From Actinomycetes bacterium (GTDB taxonomy: Bacteria; Actinomycetota; Acidimicrobiia; Acidimicrobiales; Palsa-688): 42,764 nucleotides of DNA. Positions 1 through 9,674 of the stretch are shown here, one piece after another. The stretch covers positions 1-42,764 of the forward strand of contig JAJYMM010000196.1 in the NCBI GenBank assembly GCA_021787035.1, given 5' to 3'. Positions within the stretch are counted from its first letter, which is position 1, and every line of letters begins with the position of its first letter. The notes beneath the pieces are model-generated. The model had not been told where the DNA came from and did no database searches. It saw nothing but the letters and a program-made list of their open reading frames with translations. A program made the position numbers and the translations under genes.

Positions 1-11
1 CGCCATTGGCC

Positions 12-230
12 CGATGGCCGCTGGCCCCATGGACGGGAGGCCCGATGGGCGCCGCGGCCCGATGGGCGCCGCGGCCCGATGGGCGCCGCGGCCCGATGGG
101 CGCCGCGGCTCGATGGGCGCCGGCACCATGGACGGGAGGCCCATGGACGGGAGGCCCGATGGGCGCCGCGGCCCGATGGGCGCCGGCACCATGGACGGGA
201 GGCCCATGGTCCGGAGGCCCCATTGACGGG
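12..230. repeat. Interleaved short tandem repeat array upstream of amt
   Basis: Two short units alternate. One of about 17 bp has the core CGATGGGCGCCGCGGCC and the other of about 15 bp has the core CATGGACGGGAGGCC. They occur in blocks (several of the first, two of the second, two of the first, then the second again), so the array has a higher-order pattern. Reading frames through it give only Arg/Gly/Pro/Ala-rich repeats with no start signal, so I treat it as non-coding. It lies more than 100 bp upstream of amt. There are no spacers of CRISPR size. Confidence 0.85.
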
Positions 231-364
231 AGGGGCACGACCGGCGCCGTGGCCGCCCCGCTGCCGGGAACTGCTATCGTCCCTTTGGCGCGGCGCGCGG
301 ACCTGCACGCGCACCGGGTTGCGGCCGTCGCCAGGCCAAGGAAGCACGTTGGGAGGGTAAGCAG

Positions 365-2024
<1,660 letters not shown>

Positions 2025-2030
2025 GGGCGC

Positions 2031-2537
2031 TTACACGAGGCCGTGCTCGCGCGCGTAGCGGGCCGCGGCGATGCGGTCGGGGGAGCCCGTCTTTGCGAAG
2101 GTCCTGTTTATGTGGCTCTTGACAGTCGCTCCCGACAGGTAAAGCGCGCCTGCGATGTCGGGGTTGGCCATGCCCCGAGCGAGCAACGAGAGGATCTCTG
2201 CCTCCCGCTTGGTAAGACCGTCGGGCAAGTCGGCTGGCAGCGGTGGCGGCCGGTCACCCGTACCCAAAGATCCGCCCCTTGTTGCCGCCGTAATCAGTGC
2301 GGCTTGCACCCCTCGGTCGAGGGCGGCGAGGCCGCTCAGCGCGCTCCGGATGGCGTTGGCGATCTCGGACCTGTCCGCATCTTTGGTCAAGTAGCTCCGG
2401 GCACACACGACCGAAACGTCGGGGATGAGCCCGAGCATGAGCAAGAGGCCTTCGCGCACAGTGGCCTGGTCGTCTGCCACGACCACCCTGGGAGGCGCCG
2501 GTTCGGTTGCTGGCCGGTTCACTTGGCTCGAGCTCAT
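2031..2537 (-). CDS. LuxR/NarL-type response regulator with a gutted receiver domain
   Basis: A 168-residue protein. The N-terminal receiver begins normally (RVVVADDQATVREGLLLMLG), then jumps from IPDVSVVCA straight to RSYLTKDADRSEIANAI. About 60-70 residues of a normal receiver are missing, including the phospho-acceptor Asp and the Thr/Ser switch residue, while the final KD motif survives. The reading frame is kept. The C-terminal LuxR helix-turn-helix (DGLTKREAEILSLLARGMANPDIAGALYLS...VKSHINRTFAKTG) looks intact. It should bind DNA but cannot be phosphorylated in the standard way. It may be a decaying gene or a constitutive regulator. The start is ATG at 2537 without a Shine-Dalgarno. A permease remnant is divergent to it. 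Confidence 0.8.
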   Translation of the reverse strand: MSSSQVNRPATEPAPPRVVVADDQATVREGLLLMLGLIPDVSVVCARSYLTKDADRSEIANAIRSALSGLAALDRGVQAALITAATRGGSLGTGDRPPPLPADLPDGLTKREAEILSLLARGMANPDIAGALYLSGATVKSHINRTFAKTGSPDRIAAARYAREHGLV

Positions 2538-2567
2538 TGGGGGTATATACAAGCCCGACGCCGTCGT

Positions 2568-3122
2568 CGGGACTACGTCGTAAGCGAAGCGTTCTACCTT
2601 TCCCACTTCCGCCGGCCACTTCCCGGGGGCGTGCTCCTGTCTGGCAATGACCCGGCGAAGGTGCAAAGAGAAGTGGAGCGCGTGCTCAGCGCCTACCCGA
2701 CCGTCAAAGTCCAGACCAGGGCCCAGTTTGAAAAGTCCTCGATTCCCAGTGTCAACCAACTTCTCACCCTGGCGTACGCCCTGCTCGCTCTCGAGGTGCT
2801 CGCGGCGCTCATGCTGTCGGTGTTCGAGCGAACGCGGGAGATCGGCCTGCTCCGGGCCGTGGGCATGAAGGGCGCCAAGTCTGCTCGATGGTCCGCTCTG
2901 AGTCGGTCATCCTGTCTGTGTTCGGCGCGGTCATCGGTATCGTGGTCGGGACCGGCATGGGTGTAGCCTTCGTGTCTGCCCTGAGGCTCACCAGCACTTC
3001 CGTGCCCGTCTCGAGCCTGGTCGTCTTCTTGGTGCCCTCGGCCTTGCTCGGTGTCATAGCCGTGAGCTGGCCAGCGCGCCCCGCGGCAAATGGAGGTCCT
3101 AGCGGCCATCGCTAGTGAATGA
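2568..3122 (+). pseudogene. Remnant of an FtsX/MacB-type ABC transporter permease
   Basis: This is the C-terminal part of an FtsX-like permease spread over three reading frames. The first frame (about 2568-2880) carries the periplasmic-domain end (AYPTVKVQTRAQFEKS) and the helix leading to LSVFERTREIGLLRAVGM, with a few residues missing before the SVFERTRE motif. A frameshift near 2880 moves to SMVRSESVILSVFGAVIGIVVG and the last two helices. A second frameshift near 3080 moves to MEVLAAIASE and a stop at 3122. The N-terminal half and the ATPase partner are absent. Two frameshifts plus a missing 5' end argue for a pseudogene. Confidence 0.85.
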
Positions 3123-3176
3123 TACCTTCGCGGCCTCGATGACTACGCTTGGCTGCGATGGGGAAAGGAGCCACTT

Positions 3177-3530
3177 TTGGCTGAACTTGTCGTAGAAGGT
3201 GACGAGGTTGTACTGCGGTTGAGCGAAGCAGAGAAGATAGAGGCGGTCCATGGGGATCTCCGGGCCCCGCTCTCGTCCGTGCGAGGCGTCGAGGTGCTCG
3301 ATGACGCGCACCGGCCAGCCGACTTGGCGGGTTTCCGCATCGGGGCCCGGATCCCCGGCTTCGTCGAGGTGGCGACCGTGACGCGCGCGAACAAGAAGAT
3401 ATTCGCGGCCGTCCACCATGGCACGCCGAGGGGCGTCCGGGTCCGCCTGGAGGGGACCTCCTGGGACGAGTGGATCGTCGGCTGTGCCGCCCCTGAGGCG
3501 GTTGCCGCGAGCCTTCAGCGAGAAGGCTAG
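3177..3530 (+). CDS. Conserved-type small hypothetical protein
   Basis: A 117-residue soluble protein with no signal peptide or membrane segment. It is rich in short beta-type stretches: VVLRLSEAEKIEAVHGDLRAPL, SVRGVEVL, GFVEVATVTR, KKIFAAVHHGTPRGVRVRLEG. The pattern resembles small PH-like beta-barrel hypotheticals common in actinobacteria, but I cannot name a function. The start is TTG with the Shine-Dalgarno GAAAGGAG. Its stop codon shares the bases CTAG with the stop of the convergent TetR gene. It follows the decayed permease directly. Confidence 0.75.
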   Translation: MAELVVEGDEVVLRLSEAEKIEAVHGDLRAPLSSVRGVEVLDDAHRPADLAGFRIGARIPGFVEVATVTRANKKIFAAVHHGTPRGVRVRLEGTSWDEWIVGCAAPEAVAASLQREG

Positions 3531-4144
3531 AGGGTCTTTGGCAGCACGCTCGTGACCTCTGGGCTTGCGCTCTCGCGCGAATAGAGGCCGAGCGCGCCGC
3601 AGGCTGCGGCGACGGCGGCACAGCGGACTACCGCCCTGTCCTCGCCGGGCTGGGCACGCACGATAGCGGCGTGAACGGCGCCGATTGCGGCCCTCACACG
3701 CGTCCGCTCGGCGGTGCCGGGGTTGTCTGTCCCCGAGAGTATCTGGGCGAAGCGCTCGAAGAGGCCGTGGGCAGACTTGAAGACCGGGCAGCGCCGGGCC
3801 GAGGGGTCGTTTGCGAGCACCCTGATCAAGTCCTCGTGGCTAATAACCAGATCTACGTACTTCGCTATCACTTGGCGGCGAGCGGCGCGTGAAGGGCCCC
3901 GCGTCGCCCCGTCCAAGAGGTCCTGGAGGCTCGCCAATGCCGGCGCCAGGAGCGCCTCGAGCAGGTCGTCCTTGGTGCGGAAGTGGTAATAGAGGGCGGC
4001 TTTGGTGAAACCGAGGCTCTCGGAGATCTCCCGGGTGGAAGTGGCGGCGAAGCCGTGGTCGGCGATCAGCTGCAAGGCGACCTCGAGGATCCGGTCCCGC
4101 GTCCGGTCGCGGGCCAGGTGGTCGATTGTCACATTCGCTTGCAT
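3527..4144 (-). CDS. TetR-family repressor, probable regulator of the adjacent exporter
   Basis: A 205-residue TetR regulator. The N-terminal helix-turn-helix is typical: RDRILEVALQLIADHGFAATSTREISESLGFTKAALYYHF, then RTKDDLLEALL. The C-terminal two thirds form the variable ligand-binding, dimerisation domain. I place the start at ATG 4144 (MQANVTID), which has a GGAAGGG Shine-Dalgarno. A longer in-frame extension to 4264 would run through the promoter region and reads like non-coding sequence. It is divergent from the MmpL-type exporter at 4279, with an imperfect palindrome in the gap, so local repression of the exporter and itself is the likely role. Confidence 0.93.
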   Translation of the reverse strand: MQANVTIDHLARDRTRDRILEVALQLIADHGFAATSTREISESLGFTKAALYYHFRTKDDLLEALLAPALASLQDLLDGATRGPSRAARRQVIAKYVDLVISHEDLIRVLANDPSARRCPVFKSAHGLFERFAQILSGTDNPGTAERTRVRAAIGAVHAAIVRAQPGEDRAVVRCAAVAAACGALGLYSRESASPEVTSVLPKTL

Positions 4145-4196
4145 AGTCAGCCCTTCCCACTGACAATAGTAGCAAACCACTTGACGGGCGCCTAGT

Positions 4197-4222
4197 AAGT
4201 ACCTACCATTCGACAGGTAAGC
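4197..4222. promoter_or_regulatory. Candidate TetR operator between regulator and exporter
   Basis: An imperfect palindrome with arms TACCT and AGGTA around CCATTCGAC lies in the 134-bp gap between the divergent tetR and mmpL-like starts, where a TetR dimer would cover both promoters. Assignment rests on position and symmetry only. Confidence 0.45.
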
Positions 4223-4278
4223 TAACGGCGGGCCAGGTCGGTCCGGGCGTCGCCATCGATCCATAGGAGCTAGCGAGC

Positions 4279-6516
4279 ATGTTCTACCGACTCGGCCGGG
4301 CCGTCGTTGGGCACCCCTGGAGGGTGATCGGTGCGTGGGTGGTCGCTGCCGTCGCGATCATCGGGCTGTCGCCAAAGTTGGCGACGACCAGCAATGAGGC
4401 CTCTTTCCTCCCCAAGCACTACCAGTCGGTCCAGGCCCAGGACCTCCAGCAGAAGGCGTTTCCGACTGCGGCCGCGCCAGCGGCCGTGGTCGTGTTCGAG
4501 CGCGCCGACGGCAAGGCTCTTACCGCCGCCGACTCCGCCAAAGTGGCAGCTATCTCTTCGCAATTGGCGTCGAAACATATCCCGACGCTCGGCGCCTTCC
4601 AGGTCGGCAAGCCCTCGCCCAACCACCTCGTGCAGACCATCGGGGTGCAGATGCCCAATTCCTCTGGGCAGCTCACCAACCAACAGGTGGATGGGGTGAA
4701 GACCTTGCGCACCGACCTCGCTTCGGCGGTGTCTGGCACCGACCTGCGGGCCGGTGTAACGGGGACGGCGGCCCAGTTCGTCGACCAGCAGCAGTCCGGC
4801 GCCAAAGCCAACAAGATCGTTGCGCTCGGCACCATCGTCATCATCCTCGTCCTCCTGCTCGTCATCTTCAGGAGCCCGATCATCGCCTTGTTGCCGGTGC
4901 TCGCGATCGGCGTTGTCTCTCAGGTGTCAACGGGGCTCATCGCTTCGGCGAGCAAGGCGTTCGGGTTGAATATCGACAACACCGTTACTGCGATGCTCAT
5001 CGTGGTGCTCTTCGGGGTTGGTACGGACTACATATTGTTCCTACTGTTCCGCTACCGCGAGCGCCTGCGGGCCGGCGAGGCCTCGAAGGCGGCTATGGTC
5101 AGCGCCGTCGGGAGGGTCGGCCCAGCCATTGCTACCGCGGCCGGCGCCGTGGTGATCGCGTTCCTCGCGCTAACCCTTTCAAGCCTCGGGCTCTTCCGTT
5201 CGCTCGGGCCCGCGCTTGCTATCGCGGTCGCAACGACGCTCGTCGCGGGGCTGACGCTCATCCCCGCCATAGTTTCCCTCGTTGGCACGAGGGTCTTCTG
5301 GCCGTCTTCGTCGTGGAAGAGCGAGCCGGCCGCCGCCCGCTTCGCGGCCCTTGGGCGCTTGCTCGGCCGGCGTCCCGGCCGGTTCGCGGCCGCTAGTGGC
5401 GGCGTCCTCGCCCTGCTTGCGATAGTGGCTCTCGGCTTTCACCCGACCTTCGACTTGAACTCCGGGAGCACGGCGACTTCGCAGTCGGCCGTGTACAGCA
5501 ACGTCTTGTTGAAGGGCTTCGCGGCAGGCACGACACAGCCGAGCGAGGTGCTCCTCTCGTCGACCACTGGGCGACCTCTCGATGTCGGTGCGCTCGAGGC
5601 GTACCGCGAACGCCTCCTCGCCGCCCAGGGTGTTGCGGAGGTGAGCAGGCCGAGGCTGGCGCAGTCGGGCAAAGTCGCCGATTACGAGGTCGTGCTCAAG
5701 GCCTCTGGCGCGTCCGAAGCGGCCATGACCACGTTGCGAGGGCCACTGGAGCGGGCGGTGAAGACCGCACCGGCGGGCACCCGGCCGGTGATCGGTGGGA
5801 TCACCTCGGTGTACGTGGACCTACAAAAGGCGATGAACCATGACTACGGCCTGGTCTTCCCGGTTGCGGCGGCACTGATCCTCCTCATCCTCGCCCTGCT
5901 GCTCCGGAGCCTCGTAGCACCCTGGTACCTGATGGCCGCGGTTGGCCTCGGTTTCGCCGCGACTCTCGGTGCCGCAGTCGGGGTCTTCCAAGACCTGGGT
6001 GGTTCGAGCGGGCTCACCTTCATACTGCCGATCGTCATGTACCTCTTCGTCGTGGCCCTCGGGACCGACTACAACATCTTGATGGTCTCGCGCCTCCGGG
6101 AGGAGGCGGGCGAGGGCAATAACCCGCGGGACGCCGCTGCCATGGCCCTTCGCCACGCAGGCCCGACGATCGCTTCGGCCGGACTGATCCTGGCGGGGAC
6201 GTTTGCCACCTTGATGCTCGCCGGAGGTAGCACGCTCAGCCAGATGGGCTTCGCAGTGTCGTTCGGGATCGTTGTCGCTGCCTTCGTGATGGCAATGTTC
6301 CTGACGCCGTCGGTGACGGCCATGCTCGGGGAGCGGGCTTGGTGGCCGGGCCACGGCACCGGTGGCCACGGCACCGATGGCCACGGTTCCGGCGGCCACG
6401 GTTCCGGCGGCTACCATACCGGTGGTGGCGGGCGGACGGCGAGATTGGACGCCGGTTCGGGTAGCTTGGCTGGCGCCGGAGCGGTCAGGTCCGATGTCCC
6501 GGCAGAGGTGCCGTAG
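4279..6516 (+). CDS. MmpL/RND-superfamily exporter with His/Gly-rich tail
   Basis: A 745-residue inner-membrane transporter of the MMPL group of the RND superfamily, which uses proton motive force to export lipids or toxic compounds. It shows two repeats of one helix, an extracytoplasmic loop and five helices. The paired family motifs are FGVGTDYILFLLFRYRERLR (about 246-265) and VALGTDYNILMVSRLREEAGEG (about 593-614). The start is ATG with AGGAG 10 bases upstream. The C-terminus carries five copies of a five-residue G-H-G-x-G type repeat from residue 691, encoded by a 15-bp tandem repeat, then a polar tail. The divergent TetR gene suggests inducible export. The substrate cannot be read from sequence. 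Confidence 0.93.
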   Translation: MFYRLGRAVVGHPWRVIGAWVVAAVAIIGLSPKLATTSNEASFLPKHYQSVQAQDLQQKAFPTAAAPAAVVVFERADGKALTAADSAKVAAISSQLASKHIPTLGAFQVGKPSPNHLVQTIGVQMPNSSGQLTNQQVDGVKTLRTDLASAVSGTDLRAGVTGTAAQFVDQQQSGAKANKIVALGTIVIILVLLLVIFRSPIIALLPVLAIGVVSQVSTGLIASASKAFGLNIDNTVTAMLIVVLFGVGTDYILFLLFRYRERLRAGEASKAAMVSAVGRVGPAIATAAGAVVIAFLALTLSSLGLFRSLGPALAIAVATTLVAGLTLIPAIVSLVGTRVFWPSSSWKSEPAAARFAALGRLLGRRPGRFAAASGGVLALLAIVALGFHPTFDLNSGSTATSQSAVYSNVLLKGFAAGTTQPSEVLLSSTTGRPLDVGALEAYRERLLAAQGVAEVSRPRLAQSGKVADYEVVLKASGASEAAMTTLRGPLERAVKTAPAGTRPVIGGITSVYVDLQKAMNHDYGLVFPVAAALILLILALLLRSLVAPWYLMAAVGLGFAATLGAAVGVFQDLGGSSGLTFILPIVMYLFVVALGTDYNILMVSRLREEAGEGNNPRDAAAMALRHAGPTIASAGLILAGTFATLMLAGGSTLSQMGFAVSFGIVVAAFVMAMFLTPSVTAMLGERAWWPGHGTGGHGTDGHGSGGHGSGGYHTGGGGRTARLDAGSGSLAGAGAVRSDVPAEVP
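6349..6423 (+). repeat. In-frame 15-bp tandem repeat in the exporter C-terminus
   Basis: Five copies of a 15-bp unit (GGCCACGGCACCGGT and variants) encode GHGTG-like pentapeptides just after the last conserved MMPL helix. The spaced histidines could bind metal, but the array matches the many other short repeats in this window. Confidence 0.9.
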
Positions 6517-6554
6517 GGAACGAGGTGCCGCAAGGAACGAGGCGCGGTAGGGAA

Positions 6555-6578
6555 AACTGCGCCGGGCTCGGCGCAGTT
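6555..6578. terminator. Hairpin between convergent mmpL-like and lysR genes
   Basis: A perfect 9-bp inverted repeat (AACTGCGCC / GGCGCAGTT) with a 6-base loop lies 38 bp after the exporter stop and 110 bp after the lysR stop on the other strand. There is no clear U-tract, so it is a possible bidirectional terminator. Confidence 0.55.
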
Positions 6579-6688
6579 GTTGAGCCTCGCAGTCGAACCT
6601 CCGCTTGCTCAGCGCCACTTCGGGACGGGCGTAGGTACAGCCAGAGGCCAGCACCTGCCTGACCTTCCCATGTGGGGTAGCGCCATAG

Positions 6689-7603
6689 TCATGCGTGGTA
6701 GTCGGAGCGGGCCGCTATGCCGACCAACCGAGAAGCGGCTGCTGCTGGTAGCCGAGATCCCGCCCACACTGCACGGATGGAGCGGCGGAGCGGCAAGTCC
6801 TCGCAGGGCACTGCCACCAGTTGGCCGGAGTCCAGCTCGTAGCGGACGGCGAGGGACGACACAACAGAGGGCGCGGACCCCGCGGTCACGGCGGCTTTGA
6901 TGGCTGTGGTGGACCCTAGCTCCATCGCGGTGGACATGCGGAGGCCGTGGGCGGCCAGGGCGTCGGCAAGGACCTGGCGCGTTCCCGAGCCTCTCTCGCG
7001 AAGCACGAGGGGAGTGACCGCGAGCTGGCCCGGCGTGATGGCTCGCCGGCGCCTCGCCCAGGGGTGCGCCGGCGAGACCACGATCACGAGTTCGTCGGCC
7101 AGGAGCTCCTTCGAACGCAGGCGGTGCGGTGGCCGAGGGCCCTCGATGAAGCCCAGCTCCACGCTGCCCGCGGCGACCAGCTCCACGACATGCGCGCTGT
7201 TTCCCATCTCCAGGGATACCGTTGTGGCAGGCATCTCGGTAGCTAGCTGCTGGAGCCACCGGGGTACCAAGTACTCAGCGACGGTCAGGCTTGCGGCCAA
7301 ATGAACATGGGAGTTCCGGTGGGCTCTGAGCGCCGCGGTACCTGAAAGGAGGGTTCGCATGTCGGCAAGGACGGCGGAGGCCCACTCGGCCGTGGCAGCG
7401 CCGGCGACGGTGAGCCGGGCGCCAGTCGTGGCCCTTTCGAGGAGCTGCGTGCCGAGGAGCTTTTCCAATGAACGCAAGCGCATGCTCGCCGCTGGCTGGG
7501 TGACCCCGTGCGCGGCGGCGGCGGCGCTTATCGAGCCCAGCTCGCCCACGCTCACCAGCAGGTCAAGCGAGGCGAGGTCTGGGCACGGTTCGGGCAAGGG
7601 CAT
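6689..7603 (-). CDS. LysR-family transcriptional regulator
   Basis: A 304-residue LysR regulator. The N-terminal winged helix (about residues 8-66) has the family pattern LVSVGELGSISAAAAAHGVTQPAASMRLRSLEKLLGTQLLER. The C-terminal periplasmic-binding-protein-like effector domain begins near residue 95. A TAGGGT hexamer sits 6 bases before the ATG, so an internal leaderless transcript is possible. It lies 27 bp downstream of the YeiH-like exporter on the same strand. In enterobacteria the related regulator is divergent from yeiH, so this co-directional order is different. It likely controls the exporter. Confidence 0.93.
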   Translation of the reverse strand: MPLPEPCPDLASLDLLVSVGELGSISAAAAAHGVTQPAASMRLRSLEKLLGTQLLERATTGARLTVAGAATAEWASAVLADMRTLLSGTAALRAHRNSHVHLAASLTVAEYLVPRWLQQLATEMPATTVSLEMGNSAHVVELVAAGSVELGFIEGPRPPHRLRSKELLADELVIVVSPAHPWARRRRAITPGQLAVTPLVLRERGSGTRQVLADALAAHGLRMSTAMELGSTTAIKAAVTAGSAPSVVSSLAVRYELDSGQLVAVPCEDLPLRRSIRAVWAGSRLPAAAASRLVGIAARSDYHA

Positions 7604-7630
7604 AACCAGACCCTAGAGCCTGGTTGCCTG

Positions 7631-8746
7631 TCATAGTGTCCCCGTCAGTGCCTGGAGGCCGAGGCTGGTGAGGCCCACCGTCGCCCATAGGACCGCGCCG
7701 AGTGCCAGGGGACGAAGCCCGGTCCGCCGGATGTGGCCGATGTTGGTCGATAGCCCAATGGCAGCAAGGGCAGCGGTGATCATCCAGGTCGAAAGCATGG
7801 AGAGCGAATGGTGCCAGCCCTGGGGGACCAGGCCCAAGGTGTTGACGACCACTGCCGCCAGAAACGCAAGGATGAAAAGCGGCAGGATACGGCGCAGTTC
7901 CACCCGGCCACCCGGCGACGCTTCGACTGCTTCCTCGCGACGCCAGCCCCGGAAGGCAGCAATGCCTAGGGAGATCGGGATGATGGCAAGTGTCCTGGTG
8001 AGCTTTACGATCACGCCGTACGCCGCAGCCGTATGACCGTAGATGGTGGAGGCGGCCACGACCGACGAGAGATCGTTGATAGCGGTGCCGGCCCAGAGGC
8101 CAAAGGTGTGCTGAGAGAACCCAAGCGCGTGCCCGATCGTCGGGTAGGTGAGGACGGCCACGACATTGAAGGTGAAAATGGTGGCGATGGCATAGCTCAC
8201 ATCGGCCTCGTCTGCGTCTATCACAGCGTCCGTGGCGGCGATAGCTGATGCCCCACAGATGGCGGTCCCTACGCCGATCAACGTGCGAAGATCGGAGCGA
8301 AGCCCCAGCATGCGGCCTGCTGCCCAAGCCATAGCCAAGGCAATCGCGAGCGTGCCGACGAGCACCGGGAGTGAAGCTCCGCCGGTCGTGACGACCTCGC
8401 TGAGCGAGAGGCCCGTCCCCATGACCACGACCGACGCTTGGAGGACGTACTTCGAGCTGAACGCGATCCCTGGTCGCACGCGGCCCGAGGGCCTTCTCAA
8501 GAGGGAGATGGCGATGCCGAAAAGGATGGCTATAACCGGGGAACCAACCACGGGTGCGAGGCCCCCGAGGGCTGTGGCCACCGCCGCTACGAGAGCTGTT
8601 GCAACGACCCCGGGGGCGAGCAGGCGTGCCTTCGCCAAGGGACCGGAGCGACCCATCGGGCTTTCTGATCCTTGGGTCCTCTCGCCCCCAAGTGCGCCAC
8701 TTTGCTGGCCTTGGAACTCGATTTCGACACCTGTACCGACAGTCAC
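7631..8746 (-). CDS. YeiH-family putative sulfate exporter (UPF0324)
   Basis: A 371-residue polytopic membrane protein of the YeiH/UPF0324 family, annotated in other bacteria as a putative sulfate exporter. It has about ten hydrophobic helices and the family stretches GTAICGASAIAAT, GLWAGTAINDLSSVVAA and KLTRTLAIIPI. I place the start at GTG 8746, which has a strong AAAGGAG Shine-Dalgarno. A longer frame to 8878 lacks a signal and is not hydrophobic. About 50 polar N-terminal residues precede the first helix. The LysR gene follows at 27 bp. The transported compound is not established. Confidence 0.9.
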   Translation of the reverse strand: MTVGTGVEIEFQGQQSGALGGERTQGSESPMGRSGPLAKARLLAPGVVATALVAAVATALGGLAPVVGSPVIAILFGIAISLLRRPSGRVRPGIAFSSKYVLQASVVVMGTGLSLSEVVTTGGASLPVLVGTLAIALAMAWAAGRMLGLRSDLRTLIGVGTAICGASAIAATDAVIDADEADVSYAIATIFTFNVVAVLTYPTIGHALGFSQHTFGLWAGTAINDLSSVVAASTIYGHTAAAYGVIVKLTRTLAIIPISLGIAAFRGWRREEAVEASPGGRVELRRILPLFILAFLAAVVVNTLGLVPQGWHHSLSMLSTWMITAALAAIGLSTNIGHIRRTGLRPLALGAVLWATVGLTSLGLQALTGTL

Positions 8747-9110
8747 TGGTTCGCTCCTTTCGGAGGTCCAGTATCTGTCGCCGCATAACCCGCCAGAACC
8801 GGGTACCTGCTGATCGAGTTCTAAGTGGCATTTATGGCCACGGGCGAAAGAGCCGAGGCGCGCTCCTGGCTTGGCCAAGTTCGAGGCGAGTACGTTGCCT
8901 TGGCGAGGGGTCCCGGCGAAAGCGCCGGCCCGCTCCGCCTATTGCGTACCCGGTTAAAATACACGCCTATACGCCACGAAGGCGCTGTCACGCTCGGCCT
9001 TCGGGCAGGCTGCGGTTGAGGTTCCAGGTTCTCCCGGTAGAGGTGCAACCCTGAGTTCCGAAGCGTTGGGACTGGAAATGGGCCTCATCGCAGAGAGCCA
9101 AAGAGGCCCG

Positions 9111-9221
9111 TGCCCCGCCTGCCCCCGCCTGCCCGCCTGCCCCTGACTGCCCGCCTGCCCCCGCCTGCCCGCCTGCCCCTGACTGCCCGCCTGCCCGCCT
9201 GCCCCTGACTGCCCGCCTGCC
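9111..9221. repeat. C-rich tandem repeat array (CTGCCCGC family)
   Basis: Repeated blocks of CTGCCCGC, CTGCCCCTGA and GCCCCCGC make an array of about 110 bp with mixed 14-18 bp spacing. It is strongly strand-asymmetric (C-rich on plus). It is intergenic, about 300 bp before the tRNA gene. Confidence 0.88.
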
Positions 9222-9505
9222 ATTGACAATGCTTCGCACTGCCTGGGTCCTGCGCCTCAGCCTCTGGCCTCGAGAAGGCCGGCGGATATCTCGTAGTAGA
9301 TAAGAGCGGCGGGCGGGACATATCGACTACGAGAAAAACGTATTCCAGCGCGAAAAGCGCTGAAATAGCATAGACAATAATGACTGAGATCCTGATGGAA
9401 CGGGGTGCTTGACCACGGGGGCGATGCGCCTCCCGAGTGGCGGAGGTGATTGTGCACCATATGTCCAGTTCGGGACGCCCCGCTCGACGTCGCCTCCCGT
9501 CCCGC

Positions 9506-9511
9506 TAACCT
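9506..9511 (+). promoter_or_regulatory. Candidate -10 box of the tRNA-Arg promoter
   Basis: TAACCT lies 16 bp before the tRNA 5' end. A weak -35-like CTCGACG sits about 17 bp further upstream. Assigned by position and TANNNT form only. Confidence 0.4.
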
Positions 9512-9527
9512 GGTCGGCGGCACGTTG

Positions 9528-9603
9528 GCCCCCGTAGCTCAGAGGATAGAGCGTCGGTTTCCTAAACCGTGCGTCGGGCGTTCGAGTCGCCCCGGGGGCA
9601 CCA
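9528..9603 (+). tRNA. tRNA-Arg (anticodon CCT)
   Basis: A 76-nt cloverleaf with encoded CCA. The acceptor GCCCCCG pairs fully with CGGGGGC. The D stem is GCTC/GAGC, and the T arm is GGGCG-TTCGAGT-CGCCC. The anticodon arm TCGGT-TTCCTAA-ACCGT puts CCT at 9561-9563, decoding AGG. The top pair of the anticodon stem (27-43) is a T-T mismatch. A strong hairpin follows 7 bp downstream. Confidence 0.97.
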
Positions 9604-9610
9604 GCAAAGT

Positions 9611-9641
9611 CCGAGCTCAGCCGCTGCCTTGCTGAGCTCGG
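9611..9641. terminator. Strong hairpin after tRNA-Arg
   Basis: A perfect 11-bp stem (CCGAGCTCAGC / GCTGAGCTCGG) with a 9-base loop lies between the tRNA and the convergent NUDIX gene. Only two T residues follow. It probably ends transcription from both sides. Confidence 0.75.
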
Positions 9642-9674
9642 TTGGGACTGTGTGCGTATCTGGCCGCGGCTCCC

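Larger units (their letters stand above)
8747..9527. other. Long gene-poor spacer
   Basis: About 780 bp with no convincing gene. It contains the upstream region of the YeiH-like gene, an array of TGCCCGCC-type repeats (9111-9221), an AT-richer patch around 9280-9400 with a small CAGCGC/GCGCTG hairpin at 9346-9362, and the tRNA promoter region. Open frames here on the minus strand only translate the repeat into Gly/Gln/Arg/Ala runs and have no start signals. Confidence 0.7.

Noticed and set aside
12..230. Possible CRISPR array
   Set aside because: Units are 15-17 bp and directly adjacent, with no unique spacers and no cas genes.
2043..2966. A 307-codon plus-strand frame as one gene
   Set aside because: Its first half is antisense to the response regulator and only the second half is permease-like, followed by frameshifts.
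7563..8831. A 422-codon minus-strand frame
   Set aside because: It is an Arg/Gly/Pro-rich shadow of the YeiH-like gene in another frame; the other frame has clear membrane helices and a Shine-Dalgarno.
8821..8840. GTGGC/GCCAC inverted repeat as an operator
   Set aside because: Only five pairs with a seven-base spacer; expected by chance in GC-rich spacer DNA.
8954..9321. Minus-strand Gln/Gly/Arg/Ala repeat protein
   Set aside because: It is a translation of the C-rich tandem array in three overlapping frames, with no start signal or conserved part.
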